Assembly: GCF_004299445.1 (NCBI RefSeq)
Contig: NZ_SCTC01000073.1
Coordinates: forward strand, 1 to 32,552
Length of the DNA: 32,552 nt
Origin: Phenylobacterium sp.
Lineage (GTDB): Bacteria; Pseudomonadota; Alphaproteobacteria; Caulobacterales; Caulobacteraceae
Direction of reading: 5' to 3'
Made by a program: the position numbers and the translations under genes. Numbering within the stretch: position 1 is the stretch's first letter; each line of letters opens with the position of its first letter. Shown here piece by piece: positions 16,490 through 24,439 of this stretch. A model generated the notes under the pieces. It was not told the origin of the DNA. It searched no databases and saw only the letters and a list, made by a program, of their open reading frames with translations.

Positions 16490-17484
16490 TAGACGCGCAC
16501 CATCCGCTTGCCGCGGTTCTCACCGCCCAGCAGGCCGATCAGCGCCGCGGGCAGGTTCTCCAGGCCGTCGATGATGTCCTCCTGGACCTTGAGCTGGCCT
16601 GACGCGACCCAAGCCTGCAGATCGGCCAGGGCGCGGGCGTTCTGGTCTGCGAAATCCATCACCACGAAGCCGCGCAGCGTCAGGCGCTTGGTCACGATGA
16701 GCCCCGGAATGCCGCGAGGCCCATGCGGAGGCGGCGCGCCGTCATAAGACGAGAGCGCGCCGCAGCAGGCGATCCGGCCGTGGTTCTTCATGGCGAACAG
16801 GCAGGCCTCGAAGATGTCGCCGCCGGTGTTGTCAAAATAGACGTCGATCCCGTCGGGAACGGCAGCGCGCAGCTGGCGCTTGAACTCCGGGCTCTTGTAG
16901 TCGACGGCCGCATCGAACCCGAGCTCATCGGTCAGCCAGCGGCCCTTCTCCTCGCCCCCGGCGATGCCCACCACCCGGCAACCCTTGATCTTGGCGATCT
17001 GGCCCACGATCGAGCCCACCGAGCCCGCGGCGGCCGAGATGACGACGGTGTCGCCGGCTTTAGGCTGGCCGCACTCGAGGAAACCGAAGTACGCGGTCAG
17101 GCCCGCAACCCCGTAGACGCTGAGCAGGTGCGTCTCAGGCTTCAGGTCGGGCAGCTTCGACAGGTGCTTGCCCGGCAGCACGGCATACTCCTGCCAGCCG
17201 GCGTCGGCGAACACGAGGTCGCCGGGCTTCAGGTGATCGACATTGGACTGCACGACTTCCGAGAGCCCGCCGCCGGCCATCACCTGACCGCCCGCCAGCG
17301 CCGCGCGATATGTCGCTCCCTGCATCCAGGCCCGGTTGGCCGCGTCCAGCGAGATGTAGCGGGTCTTCAGCAGCACTTCGCCCGGGCCAGCCGTGGGCCG
17401 CTCTGCGGTCTGCAGGGCGAAGTGCTCGGGCGCGAGGCGCTCGCCGCCGGGCAGGCGGTCGAGCACGATCTGGCGGTTGGTCAT
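16489..17484 (-). CDS. NADPH-dependent medium-chain oxidoreductase (CurA/PTGR type)
   Basis: A 331-residue zinc-independent medium-chain reductase. The glycine-rich nucleotide loop is AAAGSVGSIVGQIAK in the middle of the protein, preceded by the GVAGLTAYFGFLECG segment diagnostic of the prostaglandin reductase/CurA branch. The VYFDNTGGDIFEACL segment is likewise characteristic. Members reduce the double bond of alpha,beta-unsaturated ketones and aldehydes, for detoxification or in lipid metabolism; the substrate here is unknown. A GAGGGA ribosome binding site precedes the ATG at 17484. It lies 31 bp after the DUF3089 gene on the same strand and overlaps the DUF2817 gene by one base. Confidence 0.9.
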   Translation of the reverse strand: MTNRQIVLDRLPGGERLAPEHFALQTAERPTAGPGEVLLKTRYISLDAANRAWMQGATYRAALAGGQVMAGGGLSEVVQSNVDHLKPGDLVFADAGWQEYAVLPGKHLSKLPDLKPETHLLSVYGVAGLTAYFGFLECGQPKAGDTVVISAAAGSVGSIVGQIAKIKGCRVVGIAGGEEKGRWLTDELGFDAAVDYKSPEFKRQLRAAVPDGIDVYFDNTGGDIFEACLFAMKNHGRIACCGALSSYDGAPPPHGPRGIPGLIVTKRLTLRGFVVMDFADQNARALADLQAWVASGQLKVQEDIIDGLENLPAALIGLLGGENRGKRMVRV

Positions 17485-17515
17485 GGGCGGTTCCCTCTCT
17501 TTGAGCGCGACCTAA

Positions 17516-18604
17516 TCACTGCGCGCGCCACGCCGCCAGCCGGGCTTTCGCATCGGCTTCCAGGTCGGCGTAAAACAGGTTGAACCCCGGAGCCTTGCGC
17601 CGGTCGGCCCAACTGCCCGTAGGCTTGAGTGACGCCGAGCGGGGTCGGGTCACATGCAACACGCCATCCTCGCAGCGGGCCGCGACCTGACGGGCCATGA
17701 ACGCCGGCCGCGCGCCCCATTCCAGCCCCGTCGCGTTGGCGGCGCCCAGGTGCAGGCGCATCGGCGCCGGCTGGTCGGTGACGGCGCCCAGGATCGGATT
17801 GAAGCACAACGCCGGCCGCGGACTGATGTTCTCGAGCTCTCCACGGGTGTTCCAGACCAGGGCGCGCTCGAGCAGTCGCTTGCCCGCGTCGAAGTCGCCT
17901 TCATAGACCGGCGCCCAGGCGGCCAGGCAGCCCGCCTGGCGCCGCTGGACGCAAGGCGCGATGGGCGGCGCGTCGGCGGGGCTCACGGTGTCGATGAGGT
18001 AGGCGGCCACCAGCCGGCTGCGCAGCGCCGGGTCGCGGGCGATCTCCTCGGTCAGCAGCCGCAGGCCCAGCGTGCCGCCCTGCTCCACGCCCACCAGGAC
18101 AAACGGTCGGCCGCCGTTGTCCTGATCGACGTACCAGCGGAAGGCGTCGCGGATGTCCCCGTAGGCGAACTGCCGCGCCTCGCGGGCGTCCTCGCGCAGG
18201 GTGGTGAGGCTGTAGAGGCTGGCCTGGCGGTAGCGCGGCGCAAAGACCCGGCCCACACTGACGAAGGGGCCCACATAGTTGGGCGCCATCACGTTCTGGA
18301 ACTGCCGGTTGGCGCGCTTGGCGTTCAGTCGCGAGTTCCAGTTGCGGCCGCCGTCATAGGTGGTCGGGGCGATGAAGAAAACGTCGGCGTCCAGCGGGTT
18401 GTTCGCCTGGGGCCGCAAATGCCAGGCCGCCTTCGTCGCGTAGTCGGGTCCAGGCGGCGGATCGTAGGTCTGGAAAGGCACCTTGGGGTCGAGGGCCGTC
18501 GAAACCAGATCGCCCCAGAACACCGCAATCCCTGCCGTCAGCACGATCAGCAGCGCGAGAAGCCCCGCGAGCCACCAGCGCGTGCGTCGCGGAGCCTGCG
18601 CCAT
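17516..18604 (-). CDS. DUF3089 alpha/beta-hydrolase-like membrane-anchored protein, nucleophile replaced
   Basis: A 362-residue protein with an N-terminal membrane anchor (residues 11-30) followed by a DUF3089 domain. DUF3089 proteins have an alpha/beta-hydrolase fold and usually carry a Gly-His-Ser-Gln-Gly-type nucleophile elbow. Here the elbow is GVEQGG at 172-177, so the catalytic serine is Glu174. Other family segments are intact: DADVFFIAPTTYDGG near 72-86 and FNLFYADL near the C terminus. The start codon lies 2 bp beyond the hldD stop, so it belongs to the kdsA-hldE-hldD run. It faces the periplasm, by inference. The unusual residue suggests a non-hydrolytic or altered role. Confidence 0.85.
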   Translation of the reverse strand: MAQAPRRTRWWLAGLLALLIVLTAGIAVFWGDLVSTALDPKVPFQTYDPPPGPDYATKAAWHLRPQANNPLDADVFFIAPTTYDGGRNWNSRLNAKRANRQFQNVMAPNYVGPFVSVGRVFAPRYRQASLYSLTTLREDAREARQFAYGDIRDAFRWYVDQDNGGRPFVLVGVEQGGTLGLRLLTEEIARDPALRSRLVAAYLIDTVSPADAPPIAPCVQRRQAGCLAAWAPVYEGDFDAGKRLLERALVWNTRGELENISPRPALCFNPILGAVTDQPAPMRLHLGAANATGLEWGARPAFMARQVAARCEDGVLHVTRPRSASLKPTGSWADRRKAPGFNLFYADLEADAKARLAAWRAQ

Positions 18605-18606
18605 GC

Positions 18607-19608
18607 TCAGCGGTACGGGTCCGGCTGGCTGAGGTAGCGCCCGACGTAGTCGCCGATCCCTTCCTCCAGGCCCGTGAGCGGGCGTTCATAACCGGCCGCG
18701 GCCAACCGGTGCATCTTCGCCTCGGTGAAGTACTGGTACTTGTCGCGGATCGCCGGCGGCATGGGCGTATACTCGATCTGGGCGTTTTTCCCCGCCGCCG
18801 CAAACACCTGCCGCGCCATGTCCTCGAAGCTGCGGGCGGTCCCGGAGCCCAGGTTGTAGATTCCATTCACCTGCGGGCTGTCGAGCAGCCAGCGGGTCAC
18901 GTCCGCGACGTCGCGGACGTAGACGAAGTCCCGGTTCTGCCCGCCGTCGGCCACGTCGGGCCGATAGCTCTTGAACAACTGCACAGCGTGGCCCTCGCGC
19001 ACCTTCGGCCAGATCTGCGAGGCCACCGACTTCATCGAGTGCTTATGCTCCTCGTTGGGCCCGTAGACATTGAAGAACTTGAGGCCCACCCACTGCGGCG
19101 GCGCGTAGTCCCGACCCGCCTGCCGCGCGGCGAACAGGTCGAACAGGGCCTTCGACCACCCGTAGGTGTTGAGGGGCTTCAGGCGGGCCAGCGCCTCATA
19201 GTCATTGTCGTCGTCGAACCCGTGCTCGCCGGCGCCATAGGTGGCGGCAGAACTGGCATAGATCAGCCGCCGCTGGCGATCGGCGCACCAGCGGAAGAGA
19301 TCGCGGCTGAGCTGGAAGTTCGAGCGGATGATCTTATCGGCGTCGAGCTCGGTGGTGGACGACACCGCGCCCATGTGGACCACCATCTCGACGTCGCGCC
19401 AGCGCTTCTCCAGCCAGTCGAACATGTCCTCGGGGTGGACGAAGTCGCCGATGGGGTGCTTGGCGAGGTTGCGCCACTTGCCGGTCTCGACCTCGCGCAG
19501 CCGGTCGCAGACCACGAGGTCCAGCGAGCGGTCCTCGGCCAGTTTGGCCACGATATTCGAGCCGATGAAGCCGGCGCCGCCGGTGACGAAGACGATCCGC
19601 CTGCTCAT
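18607..19608 (-). CDS. hldD: ADP-L-glycero-D-manno-heptose 6-epimerase HldD
   Basis: A 333-residue extended short-chain epimerase. The NAD(P)-binding motif TGGAGFIGSN is at residues 9-18 and the catalytic pair Tyr149/Lys153 lies in NTYGWSK. The KFFNVYGPNEEHKHSM segment is highly characteristic of HldD (RfaD/WaaD). The enzyme makes the last step to ADP-L-glycero-D-manno-heptose, the donor of inner-core heptose in lipopolysaccharide. It overlaps the upstream hldE by four bases (ATGA), as expected for consecutive steps of one pathway. Identity and role are secure. Confidence 0.96.
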   Translation of the reverse strand: MSRRIVFVTGGAGFIGSNIVAKLAEDRSLDLVVCDRLREVETGKWRNLAKHPIGDFVHPEDMFDWLEKRWRDVEMVVHMGAVSSTTELDADKIIRSNFQLSRDLFRWCADRQRRLIYASSAATYGAGEHGFDDDNDYEALARLKPLNTYGWSKALFDLFAARQAGRDYAPPQWVGLKFFNVYGPNEEHKHSMKSVASQIWPKVREGHAVQLFKSYRPDVADGGQNRDFVYVRDVADVTRWLLDSPQVNGIYNLGSGTARSFEDMARQVFAAAGKNAQIEYTPMPPAIRDKYQYFTEAKMHRLAAAGYERPLTGLEEGIGDYVGRYLSQPDPYR

Positions 19609-21083
19609 CCCTTCGCCTCCTTGAGGGCCATGCGCGCGATCGCGGCGGTCGTGGACTGTCCATCGACGATGTCGGCCAGCCGAACGATGCCGCCCCAGGA
19701 CTTCACCTCGGCGCCGCCGACCACCTGATCCTCCGAATAGTCAGCGCCCTTGACCAGGACGTCGGGCCGGGCCGCCTCGATCAGCTTGATCGGCGTGGCT
19801 TCGTCGAACGGCGCCACCAGGTCGACGCTGCGCAGTCCGGCCAGCACCAGGGCGCGAGACTCCAGATCGTTCACCGGCCGCCCCTCGCCCTTGAGCGCGC
19901 GAACCGAGGCGTCGGAGTTCACGCCCACGATCAGGCGGTCGCACCAGCTCCGGGCCTGGGCCAGATACGCCACATGACCCCTGTGCAGGATGTCGAAGCA
20001 GCCGTTCGTGAAGCCGATCCGCAGGCCCTGGGCGCGCCAACGGGCGACCTCCTCGACCATGCGCTGGGCCGTGGCGACCTTGCCCTCGGCCTGTGCGGTA
20101 TGGGCCGACAGCACCGCCTCGATCAGTTCGTCCGGACCGACCGTGGCCGTTCCCGCCTTGCCGACCGCGACACCCGACGACAGCTGGGCGAAGGCGATGG
20201 CGTCATCCAGGCTGGCGTTCGCCGCCAGCGCCAGGCCCAGGGCCGCGAGCGCCGTGTCTCCGGCCCCCGAGGCGTCGAACACCTCGCGCGCGGTTGTGCG
20301 GAAGTGGCGCACCGGTTGGCCACGCAGGCCCAGCGACACGCCCTTGGCGGCGCGGGTCACCAGCACGCCCTTGGTCGCCCACAGTTCAAGCGCCCGGGCG
20401 ATGGCGACTTCGATCTGTTCGTCGGTCTCGGTGGGCAGTTCGGTGGCGTACGACAGCTCGGCCGCGTTGGGCTTCACCAGGTCGACCTCGCCATAGCGGG
20501 CGAACGAGCGAGCCTTGGAGTCCACGATCAGCATGGCCCCGGTCTCGGCGGCGGCCTCCAGCGCGGCGGCGATGACCCCGTCGGTGACGACGCCCTTGCC
20601 GTAGTCCGAGATCATGATGACGCCGGCGCCGCGCGCGGCGTCGCGCAGCGTCCTGATGACCCGCTGCTCGACCTCGCCTGTGACCGGACGGCTCTCCTCG
20701 AGGTCGACGCGCAGCAGCTGCTGGCCGCTGGAGACAAAGCGCGTTTTCAGCGTGGTCGGCCGATCGGCGTCGGTGACGAGATAGCCCTCGATGGCCGGCT
20801 CTTCCTCGCCCACCAGACGAGACGCCTCGTGCCCCTCTCCGTCGCCGCCGACGAGGCCCACCAGGGCGACCGAGCCCCCGAGCGCGGCGACGTTGCGCGC
20901 CACGTTGCCGGCGCCGCCCAGCATCTTCAGCTCATGCGAGCGCGCGAGAACAGGAATAGGCGCCTCGGGCGATACGCGCGTCACCGCGCCATACACGAAC
21001 CGGTCGACCATGAGGTCGCCAACGCACGCGACGCGGGTTCCGGGAAGCGCGCCGAGCAGGCTCTGGAGTGCGGCCAAATCCAT
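19605..21083 (-). CDS. hldE: Bifunctional heptose 7-phosphate kinase / heptose 1-phosphate adenylyltransferase HldE
   Basis: A 492-residue fusion. Residues 1 to about 325 form a PfkB/ribokinase-type kinase (LGGAGNVARNVAALGG near the N terminus; the anion-hole and catalytic-base motif appears as DASGAGDT, with Asp at its end). Residues about 350-490 form a cytidylyltransferase-like domain with FTNGCFDILHRGHVAYL, in which HRGH is the HxGH nucleotide-binding motif. The kinase phosphorylates D-glycero-D-manno-heptose 7-phosphate at C1; the second domain adds AMP. The product is epimerised by HldD, encoded immediately downstream with a 4-bp overlap. It begins 33 bp after kdsA. Confidence 0.96.
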   Translation of the reverse strand: MDLAALQSLLGALPGTRVACVGDLMVDRFVYGAVTRVSPEAPIPVLARSHELKMLGGAGNVARNVAALGGSVALVGLVGGDGEGHEASRLVGEEEPAIEGYLVTDADRPTTLKTRFVSSGQQLLRVDLEESRPVTGEVEQRVIRTLRDAARGAGVIMISDYGKGVVTDGVIAAALEAAAETGAMLIVDSKARSFARYGEVDLVKPNAAELSYATELPTETDEQIEVAIARALELWATKGVLVTRAAKGVSLGLRGQPVRHFRTTAREVFDASGAGDTALAALGLALAANASLDDAIAFAQLSSGVAVGKAGTATVGPDELIEAVLSAHTAQAEGKVATAQRMVEEVARWRAQGLRIGFTNGCFDILHRGHVAYLAQARSWCDRLIVGVNSDASVRALKGEGRPVNDLESRALVLAGLRSVDLVAPFDEATPIKLIEAARPDVLVKGADYSEDQVVGGAEVKSWGGIVRLADIVDGQSTTAAIARMALKEAKG

Positions 21084-21116
21084 GGCGCTAGCCTGTGCGT
21101 CGCGTCGGCGAGCCGG

Positions 21117-21974
21117 TCAAGCGGCGCGCACGGCCTGGTGCACGGCCTTCAGCGTCGCCAGCAGCGCGGCCGCATCCGTCACGGGCAGCGCGCTGGGGCC
21201 ATCGCACAGCGCCCTATCGGGATCGGGGTGGAACTCCAGGAAGACGCCGTCGGCCCCGGCCGCAACCGCCGCCTTGGCGATAATCGGCACGCCCTCTCGC
21301 CGGCCGCCCGTCGCGATGCTGTTGCCCCTAGGGTCGGCGCCCGGCAGCTGGACCGCATGGGTGGCGTCGATCGTAACCGGCACGCCCAGCTCCTTCATCC
21401 GGCCGATGCCCAGCATGTCGACGACCAAGTTGTTGTAGCCGAACGAGGCCCCGCGCTCGCACAGGATGGTGAGGTCCTTGCCGTCGGTGGCGTCACGGAT
21501 CTTGTCGACGATCGCGCGCGTGTCCCAGGGCGCCAGGAACTGGGCCTTCTTTACGTGCAGCAGACCCCCTGCCGCGGCGGTCGCGCGGGCCGTGGCGACC
21601 ACCAGGTCAGTCTGTCGACACAGAAAGGCTGGGATCTGGACCAGGTCCGCGACCGCGGCCACGGGCTCGGCTTGGTCGATCTCATGCAGATCGGTACAGA
21701 TCGGCACATCCAGCTCTGTCTTCACCGCCGCCAGCATTTTCAGGCCCTCGGCCAGGCCAGGCCCGCGATAACTGGTGATCGACGAGCGGTTCGCCTTGTC
21801 GAAACTGGCCTTGAAAACATAGGGCAGCCCAAGATCCGCGCAGGTCGTCTTCAGCTCGCGCCCGACCTCCAGCGCCATATCCAGGTCTTCGAAGACGTTG
21901 ATCCCGGCGATCACGACCAGGGGACATCCGTCGCCGATGGAGAGGTTGCGGCTCTTCAGGGTGAGGACGGCCAT
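21117..21974 (-). CDS. kdsA: 3-deoxy-D-manno-octulosonate 8-phosphate synthase KdsA
   Basis: A 285-residue class I aldolase-fold synthase that condenses phosphoenolpyruvate with arabinose 5-phosphate to form Kdo 8-phosphate for lipopolysaccharide. Diagnostic segments are FKASFDKANRSSITSYRGPG near residue 55 and TDLHEIDQAEPVAAVAD near residue 95. In the N-terminal metal-site region the sequence reads AGINVFED, with Asn where metal-dependent KdsA enzymes have Cys, so this is predicted to be the metal-independent (E. coli-like) type. An AAGGA ribosome binding site lies 5 bases before the ATG at 21974. It is the first gene of the six-gene run and is divergent from cfa across about 200 bp. Confidence 0.97.
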   Translation of the reverse strand: MAVLTLKSRNLSIGDGCPLVVIAGINVFEDLDMALEVGRELKTTCADLGLPYVFKASFDKANRSSITSYRGPGLAEGLKMLAAVKTELDVPICTDLHEIDQAEPVAAVADLVQIPAFLCRQTDLVVATARATAAAGGLLHVKKAQFLAPWDTRAIVDKIRDATDGKDLTILCERGASFGYNNLVVDMLGIGRMKELGVPVTIDATHAVQLPGADPRGNSIATGGRREGVPIIAKAAVAAGADGVFLEFHPDPDRALCDGPSALPVTDAAALLATLKAVHQAVRAA

Positions 21975-22172
21975 GATATTCCTTGCACAGGCAGTGGCGC
22001 CCTAAGTCGCCCGGCGCGTTGATCAGTCAAGACCCATTGGAGCAACTTCGATCGCCGCGCGTCCCTTCGAGTGTCTTGACCGTATCCCTCGGGCATCCGA
22101 TAGCGCGCACCGCTGTCGGCGTTTATCCTCGGCATGCGTATGGGGGCGTCAGGAATGGTTAGAGGTTCGCCA

Positions 22173-23369
22173 GTGACGGACCTTTCAGGAACGCCGTTTG
22201 TGTTTCGGACGGCGGCCCGGACGATCATCCGGAACTGGAACACGGGGATCATGACCTTCGTGTTGCCGGATGGCCGCGAGATTCGGCTGGAGGGCGCGAC
22301 GCCTGGCCCCGAGGCGCGCCTGATCGTCAACGACTACGACTTTATCAAGCGCACCATCTCGAACGGGACCATCGGCTTCGGCGAAGGCTACATGGCCGGC
22401 GAGTGGGACACCCCCGACCTTTCGGTGCTGCTGGAGGTGCTGGCCTCGAACTACGCCCGCTTCGAAAAGGTCTCGTTCGGCAACCGGTTCATGGCCGCGC
22501 TCAACGTGCTCGAGCATGCGTTCGGCAACGCCAACAGCCGGGCGGGGTCGAAGAAGAATATCCAGGCTCACTACGACCTGGGCAACGCCTTCTATGAGCG
22601 ATGGCTCGATTCCTCGATGACCTACTCGGCGGCGCGGTTCGAGAAGCCCGGCGAGAAGCTGTCAGAGGCCCAGGCCCGCAAGTACCGGACGCTGTGCGAG
22701 AGCATGGGGCTGGCTCGCGACCACCACGTGCTGGAGATCGGCTGCGGCTGGGGCGGCTTCGCCGAGTTCGCGGCCAAGGACGTGGGTGCCAAGGTCACCG
22801 CCATCACGATCTCGGAAGAACAGTTCAAGTTCGCCAAGGAGCGGATGTTCCGCCAGGGCCTGAACGAGCGGGCAGACATCCGGCTGGTGGACTATCGCGA
22901 CGTGGGGGGCCAGTTCGACCGGGTGGCCTCCATCGAGATGTTCGAGGCCGTCGGCGAGCGCTACTGGCCCACCTATTTCGACAAGGTGCGCGAGAGCCTG
23001 AAGCCCGGCGGCCAGGCCGGCCTGCAGATCATCACGATCCGCGACGAGTACTTCGAGCACTACAAACGCACGCCCGACTTCATCCAGAAGTACATTTTCC
23101 CGGGCGGCATGCTGCCGTCGGAGGAAAGGCTCAGGGCGGCCACCGACCGCGCGGGCCTCTCGTGGGGGCCCATCAGCCGCTTCGGCGTCCACTATGCCGA
23201 CACGCTGGCCGAGTGGGCGCGACGGTTCGAAGCGGCCTGGGACGAGATCGTGCACCTGGGCTTCGACGAGCGGTTCCGCAAGCTGTGGCGCTTCTACCTC
23301 AGCTACTGCGAAGCCGGCTTCCGCACCGCGCGGACCGACGTGGTGCAACTCAGCCTGATGCGCGGCTGA
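22173..23369 (+). CDS. cfa: Cyclopropane-fatty-acyl-phospholipid synthase, GTG start
   Basis: A 398-residue protein that transfers a methylene group from S-adenosylmethionine to cis double bonds of membrane phospholipid acyl chains. The N-terminal domain (to about residue 120) is the lipid-binding part; the methyltransferase domain begins with IQAHYDLGNAFYERWLD and contains the SAM motif VLEIGCGWGGF near 186-196. The family segments MTYSAARF and HYKRTPDFIQKYIFPGG are intact. I choose the GTG at 22173 because AGAGG lies 7 bases upstream; in-frame ATGs at 22134 and 22155 have no proper ribosome binding site. It is divergent from kdsA and ends in a palindrome shared with the convergent gene. Confidence 0.95.
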   Translation: MTDLSGTPFVFRTAARTIIRNWNTGIMTFVLPDGREIRLEGATPGPEARLIVNDYDFIKRTISNGTIGFGEGYMAGEWDTPDLSVLLEVLASNYARFEKVSFGNRFMAALNVLEHAFGNANSRAGSKKNIQAHYDLGNAFYERWLDSSMTYSAARFEKPGEKLSEAQARKYRTLCESMGLARDHHVLEIGCGWGGFAEFAAKDVGAKVTAITISEEQFKFAKERMFRQGLNERADIRLVDYRDVGGQFDRVASIEMFEAVGERYWPTYFDKVRESLKPGGQAGLQIITIRDEYFEHYKRTPDFIQKYIFPGGMLPSEERLRAATDRAGLSWGPISRFGVHYADTLAEWARRFEAAWDEIVHLGFDERFRKLWRFYLSYCEAGFRTARTDVVQLSLMRG

Positions 23370-23398
23370 GCGGCTCTGGCGCCGTCGCTCAGCCGCGC
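23360..23398. terminator. Palindrome containing both stop codons of a convergent gene pair
   Basis: Bases 23360-23372 and 23386-23398 are perfect 13-bp inverted repeats with a 13-base loop; two further pairs, one of them G-U, could extend the stem inward. The left arm contains the cfa stop (23367-23369) and the right arm contains the stop of the PEP-CTERM frame (23389-23391): both genes end in Arg-Gly-stop written with the same bases. The stem is very stable and would form in transcripts from either side. No T-tract follows on either strand, so a Rho-assisted terminator or a barrier to 3' exonucleases is more likely than a classic intrinsic terminator. Confidence 0.5.
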
Positions 23399-24366
23399 CG
23401 CGGCCCCAACGCCCGCGAGCCCCGGAGCGCCGAGCCGGCCCAAAAGAACCCTGCGAGCATGAGGACCCACGCCTGCGGCTCGGGCACCCCGCCGCCGATG
23501 GGCGTCACGGCATTGAAGACGCCGGACTGGGAAGTGACCTCGACACCTGAGACGCCGAATCTCGTCGTCGCCGTATGCGAGAAGTCGACAGAAGAACCGC
23601 GTTGGGCTTGGACGTCCAACTGCATCCGCATCGCATAGGTCGTTTATTGGGCCAGAGGCAGTAGGGCTGAGAACCCGAAAGCGATATCGCCGCCCGAGCC
23701 GGACACGCCCGCGTTAGGATTGATCCAGCCGCCTGATACGACGGTTCCGGTCCCGGAGTTGAAATTGACGATCAGTGGCGTCCCGAAGCTGCCTGACACC
23801 ACTGGCGTCAGCATCAGATAGGCCGACACGAGGGCGTTTCCGGCAAACTGTTCCGTGACCCTACCGTCGATGTTGAGGAACACCTCTGCGAGGCCATCGG
23901 CGCGGGTGGGCGTGAACGTGAGCAGATCGGTGATAACGGCCTGGGCGTTGGCCTCACCGCTCACGTTGCAGGCGGTGCCGGCGCCGAAGGCGAAAGGTCC
24001 ATCGCAATTGCCGCTCGCCCTGGCTCTGAGCAGTCCGGACGCCAGATCGGCCATGGCCATGGCTTGAGCGGTCCCAGTCGCGGTCGGACCCGCAAATGGG
24101 AACGTGTATGTCGTATCGCTGGTGGCGACCTGGGTCGGCACCGGGCCGGCGTCAAACCGGCTGAACGATTGTGTCCCGGTCGCAGTCGTCGCCCCCGGGG
24201 GCGAAACGCCAGCGCCGAAACGCACGGCGCGGCTAAAGGCGCTCGCTGACGCGCCCGACGAGTACGTCACGTCCGCGCGGGCTTCCGCGGCGGCGCTCGC
24301 GAGCGCCAAGCATGTCAATGCGGCGATACGAGCGCCCGCGCCGGATGATCTGATCCTGAACTGCAT
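23389..24366 (-). pseudogene. PEP-CTERM surface protein gene interrupted by one in-frame TAA
   Basis: The minus-strand frame from ATG 24366 (ribosome binding site GGGGGGA) runs to a TAA at 23644-23646, then continues in the same frame for 84 codons to a TGA at 23389. The first part has a signal peptide (cleavage near AEARA-D) and a beta-rich, Ser/Thr/Gly/Ala-rich body with two cysteines. The second part ends with a classic exosortase sorting tail: VPEPQAW (the PEPxxW form), a hydrophobic stretch (VLMLAGFFWAGSAL) and basic residues. Neither part is complete without the other; a single base substitution would restore a protein of about 325 residues. A restart at ATG 23631 would give an 80-residue tail without a signal peptide. 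Without the tail the product would be secreted but not anchored. It lies 73 bp downstream of the LuxR-hydrolase gene. No exosortase gene is in the window. Confidence 0.8.
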
Positions 24367-24439
24367 CGTCATTCCCCCCATCACCAACCGCCACCCTGAT
24401 GCGACACTGGCGGCGCGGCCATCGCCATTCGGTGGGTGA

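Noticed and set aside
19974..22022. A 682-codon open frame antisense to hldE and kdsA
   Set aside because: Same reasoning: it spans the gap between two real genes, shows no domain and has antisense composition.
22076..22104. Possible promoter for cfa (TTGACC at 22076-22081 with GATAGC 17 bases later)
   Set aside because: The -10 part matches poorly either the general consensus or the Caulobacter housekeeping consensus; a TTGACT on the opposite strand toward kdsA has the same problem. Too weak to annotate.
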